Position numbers and translations under genes: made by a program
NCBI RefSeq assembly: GCF_007035645.1
Contig: NZ_AP019632.1
Location: 1,550,001-1,614,000, forward strand
Direction of reading: 5' to 3'
DNA length: 64,000 nucleotides
Source: Enterobacter asburiae
GTDB lineage: Bacteria > Pseudomonadota > Gammaproteobacteria > Enterobacterales > Enterobacteriaceae
Notes under the pieces: generated by a model
What the model saw: the letters and a program-made list of their open reading frames with translations, nothing else
What the model was told of the DNA's origin: nothing
Database searches by the model: none
Part shown: positions 53,254 to 61,458 of the stretch, piece by piece
Position numbering within the stretch: the stretch's first letter is position 1
How the letters are laid out: each line of letters begins with the position of its first letter

Positions 53254-54708
53254 ATGGAGTTTCAACTTTTCTCGCTAAGGTCCATTTTGAACGTCACTGC
53301 CTCCTTACGCCAGGCGATAATGCGCACGCCATGGTATGCAAAACGTAAAAGCTATCGTGTCCTGTTCTGGCGTGAAATCACCCCCCTTGCCGTGCCTATC
53401 TTCCTGGAAAATACCTGCGTTCTGCTGATGGGGGTTTTGAGCACCTTCCTGGTGAGCTGGCTGGGAAAAGAGGCGATGGCTGGGGTTGGGCTGGCGGACA
53501 GCTTTAACATGGTGGTAATCTCGTTCTTTGCCGCCATAGATCTCGGGACGACGGTGGTGGTGGCCTTTAGCCTCGGCAAGCTTGATCCCAAACGTGCACG
53601 CGAGGCGGCCCGCCAGTCGCTGATGATCATGACCATTTTTTCGATCGTTCTGGCGGCGGTGATCCACTATTTCGGTAAAGAGATTATCGATTTTGTCGCC
53701 GGGGAGGCCACTAACGAGGTTAAAGACCTGGCGCTGACCTACCTGGAAATGACCGTCTTAAGCTATCCGGCGGCGGCCATTGCGCTGATTGGCAGCGGTG
53801 CGCTGCGCGGGGCGGGCAACACCAAAATTCCGCTGCTGATCAACGGCGGGATGAATATCCTGAATATCATTATCAGCAGCGTGCTGATCTACGGCGTGTT
53901 CTCGTGGGAGGGGCTGGGGTTCGTCGGTGCCGGACTGGGGTTAACCATTTCACGCTATATCGGTGCGGCAGCCATCATCGGGGTGCTGATGGCGGGGATC
54001 ACCCCCTCGCTGCGTCTGACGCTAAAAAGCTATTTCCGCCCCTTTAATTTCGCCATTATCTGGGAAGTTATGGGCATCGGCATTCCCGCGAGCATTGAAT
54101 CGGTATTGTTCAACGGCGGGAAGCTGCTCACGCAGATGTTTGTCGCCGGGATGGGGACCGACGTTATCGCCGGTAACTTTATCGCCTTCTCTATTGCCTC
54201 GCTGATTAACCTGCCGGGTAACGCGCTGGGTTCAGCATCCACCATTATTACGGGTAAACGGCTCGGGAAAGGGCAGATAGGCCAGGCGGAGCGGCAGCTG
54301 CGGCACGTGTTCTGGCTGTCAACCATTGGGCTGACGCTGATCGCCTGGGGAACCGCGCCGTTTGCCGGGCTGATGGCCTCGTTTTATACCCACGAAGACG
54401 ACGTTAAAGAGGTTGTTAAGATCCTCATCTGGCTCAACGCGGCCTTTATGCCCATCTGGGCGGCCTCATGGGTATTACCCGCCGGGCTGAAAGGGGCGCG
54501 CGATGCCCGCTTTGCGATGTGGGTATCGATGCTAGGCATGTGGGGATGTCGCGTTGTCGCGGGGTATACGCTCGGGGTGATGCTCGGATGGGGTGTGGTC
54601 GGCGTCTGGCTGGGGATGTTCCTCGACTGGGCCGTGCGGGGCGCGCTGTTCTACTGGCGGATGGTCAGCGGACGCTGGCTGTGGAAATATCCGCGAAAGA
54701 GTGCCTGA
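53254..54708 (+). CDS. yeeO: MATE-family exporter YeeO
   Basis: This is a 484-residue MATE transporter with about 12 membrane segments. FWREITPLAVPIFLENTCVL near 38-57, GVGLADSFNMVVIS, GSGALRGAGNTKIPLLINGG and GNALGSASTIITGKRLGKGQ are family landmarks. E. coli YeeO has been connected with flavin and dipeptide export. Homology to E. coli YeeO extends to the first ATG (LRSILNVTASLRQ region), so 53254 is kept as the start, although ATG 53320 is also possible. The longer E. coli N-terminus (547 residues) is absent here. It lies inside the tRNA-Asn inverted repeat. Confidence 0.92.
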   Translation: MEFQLFSLRSILNVTASLRQAIMRTPWYAKRKSYRVLFWREITPLAVPIFLENTCVLLMGVLSTFLVSWLGKEAMAGVGLADSFNMVVISFFAAIDLGTTVVVAFSLGKLDPKRAREAARQSLMIMTIFSIVLAAVIHYFGKEIIDFVAGEATNEVKDLALTYLEMTVLSYPAAAIALIGSGALRGAGNTKIPLLINGGMNILNIIISSVLIYGVFSWEGLGFVGAGLGLTISRYIGAAAIIGVLMAGITPSLRLTLKSYFRPFNFAIIWEVMGIGIPASIESVLFNGGKLLTQMFVAGMGTDVIAGNFIAFSIASLINLPGNALGSASTIITGKRLGKGQIGQAERQLRHVFWLSTIGLTLIAWGTAPFAGLMASFYTHEDDVKEVVKILIWLNAAFMPIWAASWVLPAGLKGARDARFAMWVSMLGMWGCRVVAGYTLGVMLGWGVVGVWLGMFLDWAVRGALFYWRMVSGRWLWKYPRKSA

Positions 54709-54764
54709 CAATTGCGCGAAGTGGAGAATAATTCGGCAAACGATCGGAAATGTGCATTCTGCCT

Positions 54765-54800
54765 TTGACATCATGGGGGAGCATCGATAATATGCGCCCC
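54765..54800 (+). promoter_or_regulatory. Strong promoter of second tRNA-Asn
   Basis: A perfect TTGACA (54765-54770), 17 bases, TAATAT (54788-54793), then a GC-rich discriminator GCGCCCC, the pattern of stringently controlled stable-RNA promoters. It is 18 bases before the tRNA. Confidence 0.9.
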
Positions 54801-54811
54801 GTTCACACGAT

Positions 54812-54887
54812 TCCTCTGTAGTTCAGTCGGTAGAACGGCGGACTGTTAATCCGTATGTCACTGGTTCGAGTCCAGTCAGAGGAGCCA
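54812..54887 (+). tRNA. asnU: tRNA-Asn (GTT)
   Basis: A 76-nt tRNA with anticodon GTT at 54845-54847, T-loop GGTTCGAGTCC and encoded CCA (54885-54887). It is identical to the minus-strand copy. tRNA-Asn genes are frequent integration sites of islands, but no integrase is present here. Confidence 0.97.
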
Positions 54888-54893
54888 AATTTA

Positions 54894-54921
54894 AAAAGCC
54901 TGCTTTTAAAGCAGGCTTTTT
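54894..54921 (+). terminator. Terminator of second tRNA-Asn
   Basis: AAAAAGCCTGCTTTTAAAGC pairs within itself and ends in CTTTTT; it is the mirror of the terminator at 52983-53012. Confidence 0.9.
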
Positions 54922-54944
54922 GCTTTTCTGCGCAAGGTAAATGC

Positions 54945-54970
54945 AAAACGGCAACCTTGTTGCCGTTTTT
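54945..54970. terminator. Second stem-loop terminator near tRNA-Asn
   Basis: AAAACGGCAA, loop CCTTG, TTGCCGTTTTT. With A- and T-runs on both sides it may serve the tRNA read-through and the minus-strand aminopeptidase gene. Confidence 0.8.
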
Positions 54971-54976
54971 AGTGTG

Positions 54977-55015
54977 TGCACCCTCTCCCGTGGGAGAGGG
55001 TTGGGGTGAGGGCAC
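54977..55015. repeat. Enterobacterial palindromic repeat
   Basis: GCACCCTCTCCC and GGGAGAGGG form a palindrome, followed by TTGGGGTGAGGGC. I recognise this as a common dispersed intergenic repeat of enteric genomes. It lies just after the aminopeptidase stop on the minus strand. Confidence 0.7.
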
Positions 55016-55031
55016 CAGCCCGCACAATGCA

Positions 55032-56804
55032 CTATCGAACCAAACCAATCGGCGCCGTCGCCTCAACCAGCCACTCACGCGCTTCGCTATTCACCAGAGG
55101 TGAGAGCGCCTCGCGTACCTGCCGGTGATACGCATCCAGCCACTGCTTTTCCTGCTCGCTCAGCAGATGCAGCTCAACCTGACTTAAGTCGATCGGGATC
55201 AGCGTCAGCGAGGCAAATTTGCAGAAACCCGGACGGCTCTCCACAATCTCCACCTGGTTTTCAATACGAATACCGTGGCTATCGCCCAGATAGTAGCCTG
55301 GCTCGATAGTCATGATATTGCCCGCCACCAGCGGCCACGGGTTAACCTTTTTGGCGATGCGATGCGGGTTCTCGTGGATCAGCAGCTGGTGCCCCACGCC
55401 GTGTCCCGTGCCGTGATCGTAATCCAGCCCCATCTCCCACAGCGGGCGACGCGCAAACGCATCCAGCTGATGCCCCTGAGTCCCAGAAGGGAACTGCAGG
55501 GTAATGAGCGACAGGAAGCCTCTCAGCACGGCAGTGTAGTGCAGGCGCTGCTGCGGATCGACGTTACCCCACGCCAGCGTGCGCGTGGCATCGGTGGTGC
55601 CGTTAGCATACTGGCCGCCGGAATCGTTCAGGTAAAAATGGTCATGGCCGATAGGCTTATTGCTGGCCTCGCTCGAATGGTAGTGGCACATCGCCGCATT
55701 GCTCGAAGAGGCGGAGATGGTTGCAAAACTCTGCTCGATGAACCCGGGCTGCTGTTGACGGAACGCAAGCTGCTGCGCCTGCGCGTCAAGCTCGGTGAGC
55801 GGTTGTCCTGCCGCCTCGCGCCGCGGCACTTCGCGGCTCAGCCAGGCGAGGAAGTTGACCCACGCGGCCCCGTCCCGGTGATGGCACTCGCGATAACCCG
55901 CCAGCTCGACCGGGTTTTTAGTCGCTTTCATCAGGGTGATGGGGTCAGTCCGCCAGACAATTTCTCCCCGTGGTTCAATGGCGAAGCGCAGGGCAACCGG
56001 CGCGGAATCGGCATCAATCATCACCCGTTTGCCTACGGCAATCTGCTGGCAGCGTTCAATAAAGGTATCCTGCGGCGCAATGGTGAACGCATTGCGCACA
56101 CAGTCAGGCAGAGCGCTGAGCTTATTGTCGTTAACAAACCACTCAACGTGACCGTCACGACCAAGAAGGGCAAAGGAGAGCGGTACCGGGCTGTAAGGGA
56201 TATCCGCACCGCGGACGTTTAACAGCCAGGCGATGTTATCCGGCAGGGTGACGGCGAGATAATCGGCATTGTTTGCGGCCAGCACGGCGGCGACGCGCTG
56301 ACGTTTGTCCGCGCTGCGTTCGCCGCTGTGTTCAACCGGCATCTCACGGATAAGCCCCGCCGGTGCGGCTGGGCGATCGGTCCATAGCGTGTCAAACGGC
56401 GAGACCTTCAGCGGCACCAGCTCGCACGGCGTGGCTGACAGTTGCTCAAACTCCGCGTTGGTCATCAGCAGCGCGTCAAAACCGATGCGCGTTCCTGCCT
56501 CAACGTTTTCTGCCAGCCATTCTGCCAGCGGCTCGTTGTGCAGGTGGTGGATCTCAACCTCATCCATATTGACCTGAACGCGCGCCTGAACCTGATAGCG
56601 CCCGTCGACGAACAGCAGCGCTTTGTTTTTCAGCACCAGCGCCACGCCGGCCGAACCGTCAAAGCCCGTCAGCCAGGCCAGCTTTTCGTCGTAAGGCGCG
56701 CAGTATTCGCTCTGCCAGGCATCCGCGCGCGGGACGATCATCCCGTCGAGATGGCTGGCCTCAAGCCAGTGGCGCAGGGCAGAGAGCGGTGATGTGCTGG
56801 ACAT
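55032..56804 (-). CDS. M24B aminopeptidase P family protein (Xaa-Pro aminopeptidase)
   Basis: This is a 590-residue metallopeptidase of the large (eukaryote-like) aminopeptidase P type: two N-terminal creatinase-like domains, then the catalytic M24 domain. Metal-binding residues are visible in FYLNDSGGQYANGTTDATRT (two Asp), YDHGTGHGVGHQLLIHENP (His), IMTIEPGYYLG (Glu) and GIRIENQVEI (Glu). It should remove N-terminal residues preceding proline, probably in the cytoplasm since no signal peptide is visible. ATG 56804 follows AAGGAAAAACA. It is distinct from the 440-residue PepP. It starts 18 bases after the amn stop and may be co-transcribed with amn. Confidence 0.9.
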   Translation of the reverse strand: MSSTSPLSALRHWLEASHLDGMIVPRADAWQSEYCAPYDEKLAWLTGFDGSAGVALVLKNKALLFVDGRYQVQARVQVNMDEVEIHHLHNEPLAEWLAENVEAGTRIGFDALLMTNAEFEQLSATPCELVPLKVSPFDTLWTDRPAAPAGLIREMPVEHSGERSADKRQRVAAVLAANNADYLAVTLPDNIAWLLNVRGADIPYSPVPLSFALLGRDGHVEWFVNDNKLSALPDCVRNAFTIAPQDTFIERCQQIAVGKRVMIDADSAPVALRFAIEPRGEIVWRTDPITLMKATKNPVELAGYRECHHRDGAAWVNFLAWLSREVPRREAAGQPLTELDAQAQQLAFRQQQPGFIEQSFATISASSSNAAMCHYHSSEASNKPIGHDHFYLNDSGGQYANGTTDATRTLAWGNVDPQQRLHYTAVLRGFLSLITLQFPSGTQGHQLDAFARRPLWEMGLDYDHGTGHGVGHQLLIHENPHRIAKKVNPWPLVAGNIMTIEPGYYLGDSHGIRIENQVEIVESRPGFCKFASLTLIPIDLSQVELHLLSEQEKQWLDAYHRQVREALSPLVNSEAREWLVEATAPIGLVR

Positions 56805-56822
56805 TGTTTTTCCTTATCGTGA

Positions 56823-58277
56823 TTAGCGGAACGGCGGCTCGTTGAAGGTGCGCAGCTTGCGCGAATGCAGCTTGTCGCCCTCCGCGCGAAGTAAATCAAT
56901 CGCACGAATACCAATCTGCAGATGCTCAGAGATAGCCCCTTCGTAGAAACGGTTGGCCTGGCCCGGCAGCTTAATTTCACCGTGCAGCGGCTTGTCGGAG
57001 ACGCACAGCAGCGTGCCGTAAGGAACGCGGAAGCGATACCCCTGCGCGGCAATGGTGGCGCTCTCCATATCGATCGCCACCGCGCGGCTCAGGTTGAACC
57101 GCAGCGCGGAGGCGGAGTAGCGCAGCTCCCAGTTGCGGTCATCCGTTGTGACGACCGTACCGGTGCGCAGGCGCTGTTTAACCTCTTCGCCCGGCATGCC
57201 GCTGACCTCTTTGGTGGCGTCATACAGCGCGCGCTGTACTTCGGCGATGCTCGGGATTGGGATATCCGGCGGCAGCACCGCATCAAGCACGTGGTCATCG
57301 CGCAGATAGGCGTGGGCCAGCACGTAGTCGCCAATCAGCTGGCTTTCGCGCAGGCCGCCGCAGTGGCCAATCATCAGCCACACGTCCGGGCGCAGTACCG
57401 CCAGATGGTCGCAGATGGTCTTGGCATTTGACGGGCCAACGCCGATGTTAATCAGCGTGATGCCCTGGCCGTCGGCGGTGATCAGGTGCCAGGCGGGCAT
57501 CTGGTGCTTTTTCCACGCCAGGTCGGAAATGGCCTGCTCGGGCGCTTCGGTTTCAGCGGTGATCCAGATCCCGCCCGCGCAGGACAGCGCGATATACGGG
57601 CTCTCCGGGTCCAGGATCTGGCTGCAGCCCCAGCGGACAAACTCATCAACGTAGCGGGTGTAGTTGGTAAAGAGCACGAACGGCTGGAAATGTTCGACTG
57701 GCGTACCGGTGTAGTGGCGCAGGCGCGCCAGAGAGAAATCGACCCGGCGGGCATCAAAATGCGACAGGGGAGAAAATTCTGCCGGGTGATAAATCCCGTC
57801 GGCCGTCTCATCGCCAATCTGTGAAAGTTCCGTCGTCGGGAAGTGGCGGGTCAGCCCCGCGCTCATGGAGCGGTCAAGGGTTAACGCCGAACCGTCAATC
57901 ACGTACGGATACGGGATCTCATGCTGCGAGGGCTCAACGGCAATGTGCGCGCCGTAATCCTGGTACAGCAGCGTGAGTTGTTCTTCAAGATACGGTCGGA
58001 ACAGCGCGGGGCGGGTGACGGTGGTGCTGTAGCAGCCGGAGTGGGTAAAGCGCGCGTAGGCGCGGGTTTTGGGATTACTGCTGGCGCTGCCGTCCCAGGT
58101 CACAGAGAGCGATGGATAAACAAAAAGGCCCTCGGTTCTGGCCTTTTGGTCGGGAAGTTTCCCTGTTTCGATATATTCGCTGATGGCGCCGCGCAGCGCG
58201 TTGACGGACTGTTCATACAGCGCGTCGAGTTTTTCCAGCGCCTGAGCCGGGGTCAGGCTGGAGCCCTTATTATTCAT
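56823..58277 (-). CDS. amn: AMP nucleosidase
   Basis: Amn splits AMP into adenine and ribose-5-phosphate and helps regulate adenylate pools. The 484 residues equal the E. coli length. An N-terminal regulatory domain is followed by a purine-phosphorylase-like catalytic domain with LINIGVGPSNAKTICDHLA near 282-300, MIGHCGGLRESQLIGDYVL and AVAIDMESATIAAQG, which binds ribose through the Glu. AGGAGACAG precedes the ATG. The gene is on the same strand as shiA, with 73 bases between. Confidence 0.97.
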   Translation of the reverse strand: MNNKGSSLTPAQALEKLDALYEQSVNALRGAISEYIETGKLPDQKARTEGLFVYPSLSVTWDGSASSNPKTRAYARFTHSGCYSTTVTRPALFRPYLEEQLTLLYQDYGAHIAVEPSQHEIPYPYVIDGSALTLDRSMSAGLTRHFPTTELSQIGDETADGIYHPAEFSPLSHFDARRVDFSLARLRHYTGTPVEHFQPFVLFTNYTRYVDEFVRWGCSQILDPESPYIALSCAGGIWITAETEAPEQAISDLAWKKHQMPAWHLITADGQGITLINIGVGPSNAKTICDHLAVLRPDVWLMIGHCGGLRESQLIGDYVLAHAYLRDDHVLDAVLPPDIPIPSIAEVQRALYDATKEVSGMPGEEVKQRLRTGTVVTTDDRNWELRYSASALRFNLSRAVAIDMESATIAAQGYRFRVPYGTLLCVSDKPLHGEIKLPGQANRFYEGAISEHLQIGIRAIDLLRAEGDKLHSRKLRTFNEPPFR

Positions 58278-58350
58278 CTCTGTCTCCTTGTTCCACAGGT
58301 GTGCGACTCTACCCGATAGTATGTCACACGCCTGTGAAACAAAAGGGAGA

Positions 58351-59664
58351 TCAGCCGTGGCTCGTCTCTTTCATCAGCAGCGCCGTCGCCGCCGACAGCA
58401 GGCAGCCGGCCAGCAGATAAATCGCCACGCTGTGCCAGTTGCCGCCGGAGAAGGTCACCAGCGCGGCGGCAATAAACGGCGTAAATCCGCCACCGACCAC
58501 GCTTGCGACCTGATAGCCCACGCCCGCGCCGCTGTAGCGGTAGCTTGCGCCAAACAGCTCGGTGAACATCGGCTGCTGCACGCAGACCACCATATCGTGA
58601 GCGATGTTGGCGAGCATGATGGCGAAGAAGACAATCCAGAAGATCGACTGCGCCTCGAGCGCCATAAAGAATGGCCAGGCGCTGAGGGTGCCAATCAGCG
58701 CCCCGGTGATGTAGACGCGACGGCGGCCAAACCTGTCAGCCAGCCAGGCGAAGCAGGGGATAGTCAGACAGCTGATCCCGCCGACCAGCAGGCCAATATT
58801 CAGGAACAGCTCGCGCGGCAGACCAAGGTTTTGCGTCGAGTAGTTCAGGGCAAACGCGGTGACGATATACATCGTCAGCAGTTCGCACAGGCGCAGGGCG
58901 ATAATTTTCAGAAAAGCGCCAGGGTGCCGGACGAGGGCTTCCATGACCGGAAGACGTCTGTTCGTGGCCGGTTTTTCCTGCTGCTTTTCAAACTCAGCCG
59001 ACTCCTCCATCCCGTTACGGATCCACAGCGCGGCGATGACCAGCACGATGCTGAAGATGAACGGAATGCGCCAGCCCCAGCTCAGGAACTGCTCGTCGGT
59101 GGTGAGCTGGCTGATTAGCGATACCAGCCCGGTGGAAAGCAGAAGGCCCACGCCGTACCCGACCTGTACGCCGCTGCTGTAAAACGCTTTCTTATTTTTC
59201 GGCGCGCTCTCTACGGACAGAAGCGCCGCACCGCCCCATTCGCCGCCGACGGCGAATCCCTGGATGGCGCGCAGGGTGACCAGCAGTACCGGCGCCCACC
59301 AGCCAATGGCGGAAAACGAAGGGAGAACGCCAATCAGCGCGGTGGCGATCCCCATCATCCAGACGGTGAGCATCAGCATGCGCTTGCGGCCCAGGCGGTC
59401 GCCGAAGTGGCCGAAGATCACTCCGCCCAGCGGGCGAAACAGAAAGCCGACGCCGAAGGTGGCAAACGCGGCAAGCGTGCCCATCGCAGGGCTGACCTGG
59501 GGGAAAAACTCGCGGTTAAACACCAGGGCGGCAGTGATGCCGTAAAGCAGAAAATCATACCAGTCGACGACGGCACCCGCGAAGCTGCCTAAGGCTGCGC
59601 GGCGGGCACGATTGAGCGAAGGTGTCTCCTCGTTGGGACGATCGGAGATGAGGGTGGAGTCCAT
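58351..59664 (-). CDS. shiA: Shikimate transporter ShiA
   Basis: This is a 437-residue major facilitator of the metabolite:H+ symporter family. There are about 12 membrane segments, the signature GHFGDRLGRKRMLM near 83-96 in loop 2-3, and ADRFGRRRVY in the matching second-half loop. E. coli ShiA imports shikimate and dehydroshikimate by proton symport. The gene sits downstream of nothing on its strand and is divergent from pagP; 256 bases separate them. Confidence 0.94.
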   Translation of the reverse strand: MDSTLISDRPNEETPSLNRARRAALGSFAGAVVDWYDFLLYGITAALVFNREFFPQVSPAMGTLAAFATFGVGFLFRPLGGVIFGHFGDRLGRKRMLMLTVWMMGIATALIGVLPSFSAIGWWAPVLLVTLRAIQGFAVGGEWGGAALLSVESAPKNKKAFYSSGVQVGYGVGLLLSTGLVSLISQLTTDEQFLSWGWRIPFIFSIVLVIAALWIRNGMEESAEFEKQQEKPATNRRLPVMEALVRHPGAFLKIIALRLCELLTMYIVTAFALNYSTQNLGLPRELFLNIGLLVGGISCLTIPCFAWLADRFGRRRVYITGALIGTLSAWPFFMALEAQSIFWIVFFAIMLANIAHDMVVCVQQPMFTELFGASYRYSGAGVGYQVASVVGGGFTPFIAAALVTFSGGNWHSVAIYLLAGCLLSAATALLMKETSHG

Positions 59665-59920
59665 AGTTGTCCTGTCCGTACTGATTTTTTAATTATTGGT
59701 ATAAGAAAAGGTCACTCACGTTGCGCCCGTCATATAAACGGAACCTATGAGACTACCGCGACAGAACGCCTGAGAAAACGTTTTTATCTTTCCGGATGGT
59801 GCTGAATAAATAAATTTCATCCCCGCCTGCATCGAGATAATTGTGTCTTCTGGCTCCGTTAAAGGCTGAATGGTTTACAGTAATAGTGACCGCTGCGTAA
59901 GTTAAGCTGAGGGAATAACG

Positions 59921-60496
59921 ATGCAACGCACCTTTTCGGCATTCTGGATGGTCCTGTTTTTATTCGTCGCACCGCTTCATGCGGAGCCCAAAGTCTATGG
60001 TGAACAGCGTATCAGCGGCTGGTGGAATGCGCTGACGGATGATATTTCGCAAACCTGGGAAGAGCCCCAACGTTACGACCTGTACCTACCGTTTCTGAGC
60101 TGGCACGCTCGCTTTATGTACGACAAAGAAAAAACCGACAATTACAATGAAATGCCGTGGGGCGGCGGGCTGGGCGTTTCCCGCTATAACGAAGAGGGCA
60201 ACTGGAGCGCGCTGTTCGCGATGATGTTCAAGGACTCGCATAACGAATGGCAGCCCGCGATGGGCTATGGCTGGGAGAAGGGCTGGTATCTGGATGATGC
60301 CAAAGATTTCCGTCTTGGGCTCGGTGCCGCGGCGGGCATCACGGCGCGAGATGATTTTGCAAACTATGTCCCGCTACCGTTTATCTTCCCGCTGTTTTCC
60401 GCCGGGTATAAGCGCGTTACCGTCCAGTTCACCTATATTCCCGGAACCTATAACAACGGCAACGTGCTCTTTGCCTGGCTGCGCTTAGGCTTCTAA
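59921..60496 (+). CDS. pagP: Lipid A palmitoyltransferase PagP
   Basis: PagP transfers palmitate from phospholipids to lipid A in the outer membrane. It has 191 residues: a signal peptide (residues 1-21, ending PLHA), then the eight-stranded barrel. The catalytic residues known in E. coli are kept: His in SWHARF (His62 here), and Asp-Ser in FKDSHNEW (Asp105, Ser106). The palmitate-ruler glycine region GYGWE is also kept. GAGGGA stands before ATG. I see no clear PhoP box in the upstream 256 bases. Its stop codon overlaps that of the convergent acyltransferase gene. Confidence 0.95.
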   Translation: MQRTFSAFWMVLFLFVAPLHAEPKVYGEQRISGWWNALTDDISQTWEEPQRYDLYLPFLSWHARFMYDKEKTDNYNEMPWGGGLGVSRYNEEGNWSALFAMMFKDSHNEWQPAMGYGWEKGWYLDDAKDFRLGLGAAAGITARDDFANYVPLPFIFPLFSAGYKRVTVQFTYIPGTYNNGNVLFAWLRLGF

Positions 60497-61458
60497 AGGG
60501 TGATCACCTTTTTTGCCACGGCGTTAGACAATACCAGCATGGAGAACAGAACTGAGGTGACGAAGGTGAGCACAATCAGCGCCAGCTTCATACCGAGAGA
60601 GGTCACCGGCATCAGCGCCGTCAGCAGATGAAACACCGAGTAGTGCACAATATACACGCCGGTCATCGTTTTGCTGATGGCGGCCAGAATGGACTCCTTA
60701 AATACAGCATTGCGGCGAAAGCGCACGCCGTTCGCCGCAATCACCAGCGCGATGATCAAAATGTAAATCTGCGAGCCGGTGAGAATAAAGGCGTTTCTGT
60801 CCGCCTTGAACAGCGCGAAGAAAAAGTGGCGCTCGTAAAACCAGGTGAAGAGGTAGATAAACGGGATGGCGACAACCGCCGCCCTGACGACATTTTTGCG
60901 GCTAATCCACTCGGCAATTTTCGGGTCGCAAAAGAGTTGCCCCGTCAGATAAAACAGCAGCCACGTCCACAGCCGATACTGCGGTGAAAGAGAAAGGGCG
61001 TGCGTTCCAGGATAGAGCGCTGACAGCAGATCGTATCCGTAGGAAAAGAGCAGCAGGGCGGCAATCGCGCCGCAGAACAGCCTTCGCCGCTGGCTGAGCC
61101 ACTCCACCGCCGGGTGGAAGGTGTAAATCACCACAAACGCAAACACGAACCAGGGCTGGATTAAATACCCGCGCTGATAGGGCTCCCACAGGTAGTAGAT
61201 CGTAATCCAGAACAGAAAAACAATCACCAGACTTTTAATTTTACCCAGCTGCCAGCGGGTGCCGTGCCGTGATTGTCCGTCGAGATAGCCCGCAACGACA
61301 AAAAACAGCGGCGTGGCAATCGTCGAAATAAAGGTTAAAAACCCCAGGATCCAGTGATAGTCATAATCATAATGATCCCAGGTGTTGTAGATGGTAAAGA
61401 AGGTGACCGCCGTCATGCAGCCCAGCGTCTTGATAATGTTCAGCCCTGTCGCATTCAT
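60493..61458 (-). CDS. Acyltransferase-3-like inner-membrane protein, catalytic His missing
   Basis: This 321-residue protein has about ten hydrophobic segments and the general layout of the acyltransferase-3 (OafA/WecH-like) family: [13 protein letters not shown] near 49-61 is the family landmark. The N-terminal helix, which in active members carries R-x10-H (as in NLRGIACLMVVMIH of WecH), here reads [15 protein letters not shown], with Lys10 for Arg and Phe21 for His. It may be a divergent or non-catalytic member. Its start overlaps the end of the RND permease gene by 4 bases (ATGA), so the two are co-transcribed; its end overlaps the pagP stop. Confidence 0.75.
   Translation of the reverse strand: MNATGLNIIKTLGCMTAVTFFTIYNTWDHYDYDYHWILGFLTFISTIATPLFFVVAGYLDGQSRHGTRWQLGKIKSLVIVFLFWITIYYLWEPYQRGYLIQPWFVFAFVVIYTFHPAVEWLSQRRRLFCGAIAALLLFSYGYDLLSALYPGTHALSLSPQYRLWTWLLFYLTGQLFCDPKIAEWISRKNVVRAAVVAIPFIYLFTWFYERHFFFALFKADRNAFILTGSQIYILIIALVIAANGVRFRRNAVFKESILAAISKTMTGVYIVHYSVFHLLTALMPVTSLGMKLALIVLTFVTSVLFSMLVLSNAVAKKVITL

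Larger units (their letters stand above)
54807..54926. repeat. Inverted repeat arm 2 (tRNA-Asn plus terminator)
   Basis: Reverse complement of 52978-53097. The two arms could recombine and invert the yeeO segment. Confidence 0.92.

Noticed and set aside
54709..55031. Possible integrated island at tRNA-Asn
   Set aside because: There is no integrase, no duplicated tRNA 3' end in direct orientation and no change of composition; the second tRNA copy is inverted.
59857..59877. Possible PhoP box upstream of pagP (CGTTAA ... GGTTTA)
   Set aside because: The spacing between the half-sites is 9 rather than the required 5 bases, so it does not fit the direct-repeat rule.
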